Below, piece after piece: positions 6,454 to 6,523 of a DNA stretch of 6,523 bases (the stretch's first letter is position 1; each line of letters starts with the position of its first letter). Source of the DNA: JBCBKZ01 sp039026975 (GTDB taxonomy: Bacteria > Bacteroidota > Bacteroidia > J057); NCBI GenBank assembly GCA_039026975.1, contig JBCCLI010000375.1:1-6523 (forward strand). The letters are read 5' to 3'. The notes under the pieces are model-generated. The model had not been told where the DNA came from and did not search any database. It saw only the letters and a program-made list of their open reading frames with translations. The position numbers and the translations under genes are program-made.

Positions 6454-6487
6454 CAAATATAATTCTTTATTATTTTTTTACTAAAAA
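6454..6487 (-). promoter_or_regulatory. Promoter of the wza-wzc operon
   Basis: On the minus strand TATATTTG (6454-6461) is a perfect match to the Bacteroidota -7 consensus TAnnTTTG. Nineteen bases upstream lies TTTTTAG (6481-6487), an approximate -33 TTTG box. The DNA around and upstream is very AT-rich. Transcription would start near 6447, leaving a leader of about 107 bases before the wza ATG. The -7 box and spacing are strong and the -33 box is weaker. Confidence 0.7.
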
Positions 6488-6523
6488 TTTTTCTGTTATC
6501 GTATAAATCTTTTTACTCTATCA

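Overview
The window looks like chromosomal DNA of a Bacteroidota bacterium, perhaps from the Cytophagales or a related group. The grounds are a perfect TAnnTTTG-type -7 promoter box upstream of the export operon, weak or absent Shine-Dalgarno sequences, a one-polypeptide Wzz/GNVR/tyrosine-kinase copolymerase paired with a short lipoprotein Wza, and an IS4-like transposase tail ending in LLSCT. The genus cannot be fixed from this sequence. Every gene is on the minus strand except the transposase fragment at the left edge.

Left edge to about 1.1 kb: a decaying pair of genes, read right to left as dinB-like then AraC-like. The DinB-family gene has an in-frame amber stop exactly where a Gln codon would be expected, between the last two histidines of its HxxxH metal motif. 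The original 17-residue tail is still readable after it. Twenty bases after that original stop, an AraC-type regulator starts, but only its N-terminal sensor-like domain remains. It runs into the 3' end of a plus-strand IS4-type transposase, so an insertion sequence appears to have split it. The DNA-binding half is not in the window.

1.2 to 2.6 kb: a complete stand-alone TrpB2-type tryptophan synthase beta-like PLP enzyme, with a hairpin just after its stop. It is followed upstream by a 512-base gene-free stretch. This holds a weak trpB promoter candidate, a 15-bp direct repeat spaced exactly 22 bp, a 12-bp perfect palindrome and a strong intrinsic terminator.

3.1 to 6.5 kb: a two-gene polysaccharide export operon. 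A well-formed promoter and a leader of about 107 bases precede wza (outer-membrane lipoprotein exporter). Two bases after its stop comes wzc (inner-membrane copolymerase and BY-kinase), and the operon ends at the intrinsic terminator. Together they would couple chain-length control and export of a capsule or exopolysaccharide across the envelope. No glycosyltransferase, flippase, polymerase or phosphatase gene is in view.

I see no CRISPR array, tRNA, rRNA or clearly new system. The most notable points are the two independent lesions in the dinB/araC pair and the repeat structure between trpB and wzc.
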